This document shows, in pieces, positions 9,334 to 12,380 of a stretch of DNA of 12,380 nt. Every line of letters begins with the position of its first letter. The first letter of the stretch is position 1. This DNA comes from Monoraphidium neglectum (taxonomy: Eukaryota; Chlorophyta; Chlorophyceae; Sphaeropleales; Selenastraceae), in assembly GCF_000611645.1 (NCBI RefSeq), contig NW_014012485.1:4790-17169 (forward strand), read 5' to 3'. A program made the position numbers and the translations under genes. A model generated the notes under the pieces. That model worked only from the letters and a program-made list of their open reading frames with translations, searched no databases and had not been told where the DNA came from.

Positions 9334-9350
9334 CATCATGCAGCATGATG
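9334..9350. repeat. Short palindrome CATCATG-CAG-CATGATG
   Basis: Seven-base arms around a three-base centre, located 240 bp upstream of the glutamate dehydrogenase start and just after the stop of a small open frame. The function is unknown. Confidence 0.4.
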
Positions 9351-9587
9351 CGGTCGTGACTTGGACCATGTCACGCGCTTCCCTTCCCCCTTGCCCATGA
9401 CCCATCACGCTCTCGCCGTCCAGCCGAGCGCCCTGGATTCTTTGGTGTCGGAAACCGGCACATTTGGGCACGCTGATGTCGTGATAATCCGCCATAGTTG
9501 CTGTGTTTTGGACCACAAGTCTGCTGTTCCATAGGGTGGGCTGCAAACCACACGGTAGTCCAGATCAAAACAGTGATCCGAGGCACC

Positions 9588-12380
<2,793 letters not shown>

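Larger units (their letters stand above)
8733..9587. promoter_or_regulatory. Divergent intergenic region between the minus-strand gene and glutamate dehydrogenase
   Basis: About 855 bp separate the two start codons, which point away from each other, so both promoters must lie here. No clear TATA box can be assigned to either gene. Two bZIP-type TGASTCA sites (8854-8860, 8917-8923) and a short palindrome (9334-9350) are the visible structures. A 95-codon open plus-strand frame at 9028-9315 is discussed separately. Unannotated 5' exons or UTRs could lie here. Confidence 0.55.

Noticed and set aside
9498..9587. Upstream in-frame extension of glutamate dehydrogenase exon 1
   Set aside because: The 30 extra residues are Cys/Trp-containing and do not look like a presequence. 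The Met at 9588 begins a typical Arg-containing, acid-free targeting peptide.

Overview
The window looks like nuclear DNA of a GC-rich eukaryote, most likely a green alga (Chlorophyta; this is an inference). The evidence is spliced genes with GT..CAG introns, a mitochondrial-type presequence on a glutamate dehydrogenase, CA/TG microsatellites, Ala/Pro/Gly-rich exons and no bacterial operon layout. Two protein-coding genes can be supported, transcribed divergently from a shared intergenic region at about 8733-9587.

On the minus strand, from about 8732 down to 1303, I assemble a seven-exon gene. Every junction keeps the reading frame with canonical GT..AG sites. It would encode about 1,557 residues, on the condition that one apparent frameshift in a nine-G run (2050-2058) is an assembly error or is otherwise resolved. 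The protein has helical, moderately conserved-looking segments separated by long Ala/Pro/Gly/Gln-rich stretches and ends in an acidic then basic tail. The order of its ordered segments recalls plant HOS1 and ELYS-related nuclear-pore proteins, but this is a weak suggestion and no RING finger is visible.

The sixth intron of that gene (4892-3423) is about 1.47 kb, against 122-343 bp for its other introns. The excess is a 1,124-bp element bounded by TTAA on both sides, with 17-bp imperfect terminal inverted repeats beginning CCCTCTG. This is the signature of a piggyBac-type transposon without coding capacity. The same intron also carries a CA/TG-rich tract.

On the plus strand, from 9588 past the right edge of the window, is a mitochondrial-type glutamate dehydrogenase. 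Seven exons are visible (241 residues), covering a presequence and the substrate-binding domain. The three active-site lysines and the catalytic aspartate sit at exactly the spacing known for the family. The NAD(P)-binding domain lies outside the window. Its intron 4 ends in a long CA microsatellite that abuts the 3' splice site.

Positions 1-1302 hold no gene I can support and probably include the 3' flank of the minus-strand gene. All thirteen inferred 5' splice sites begin GTG, and nine begin GTGGG.
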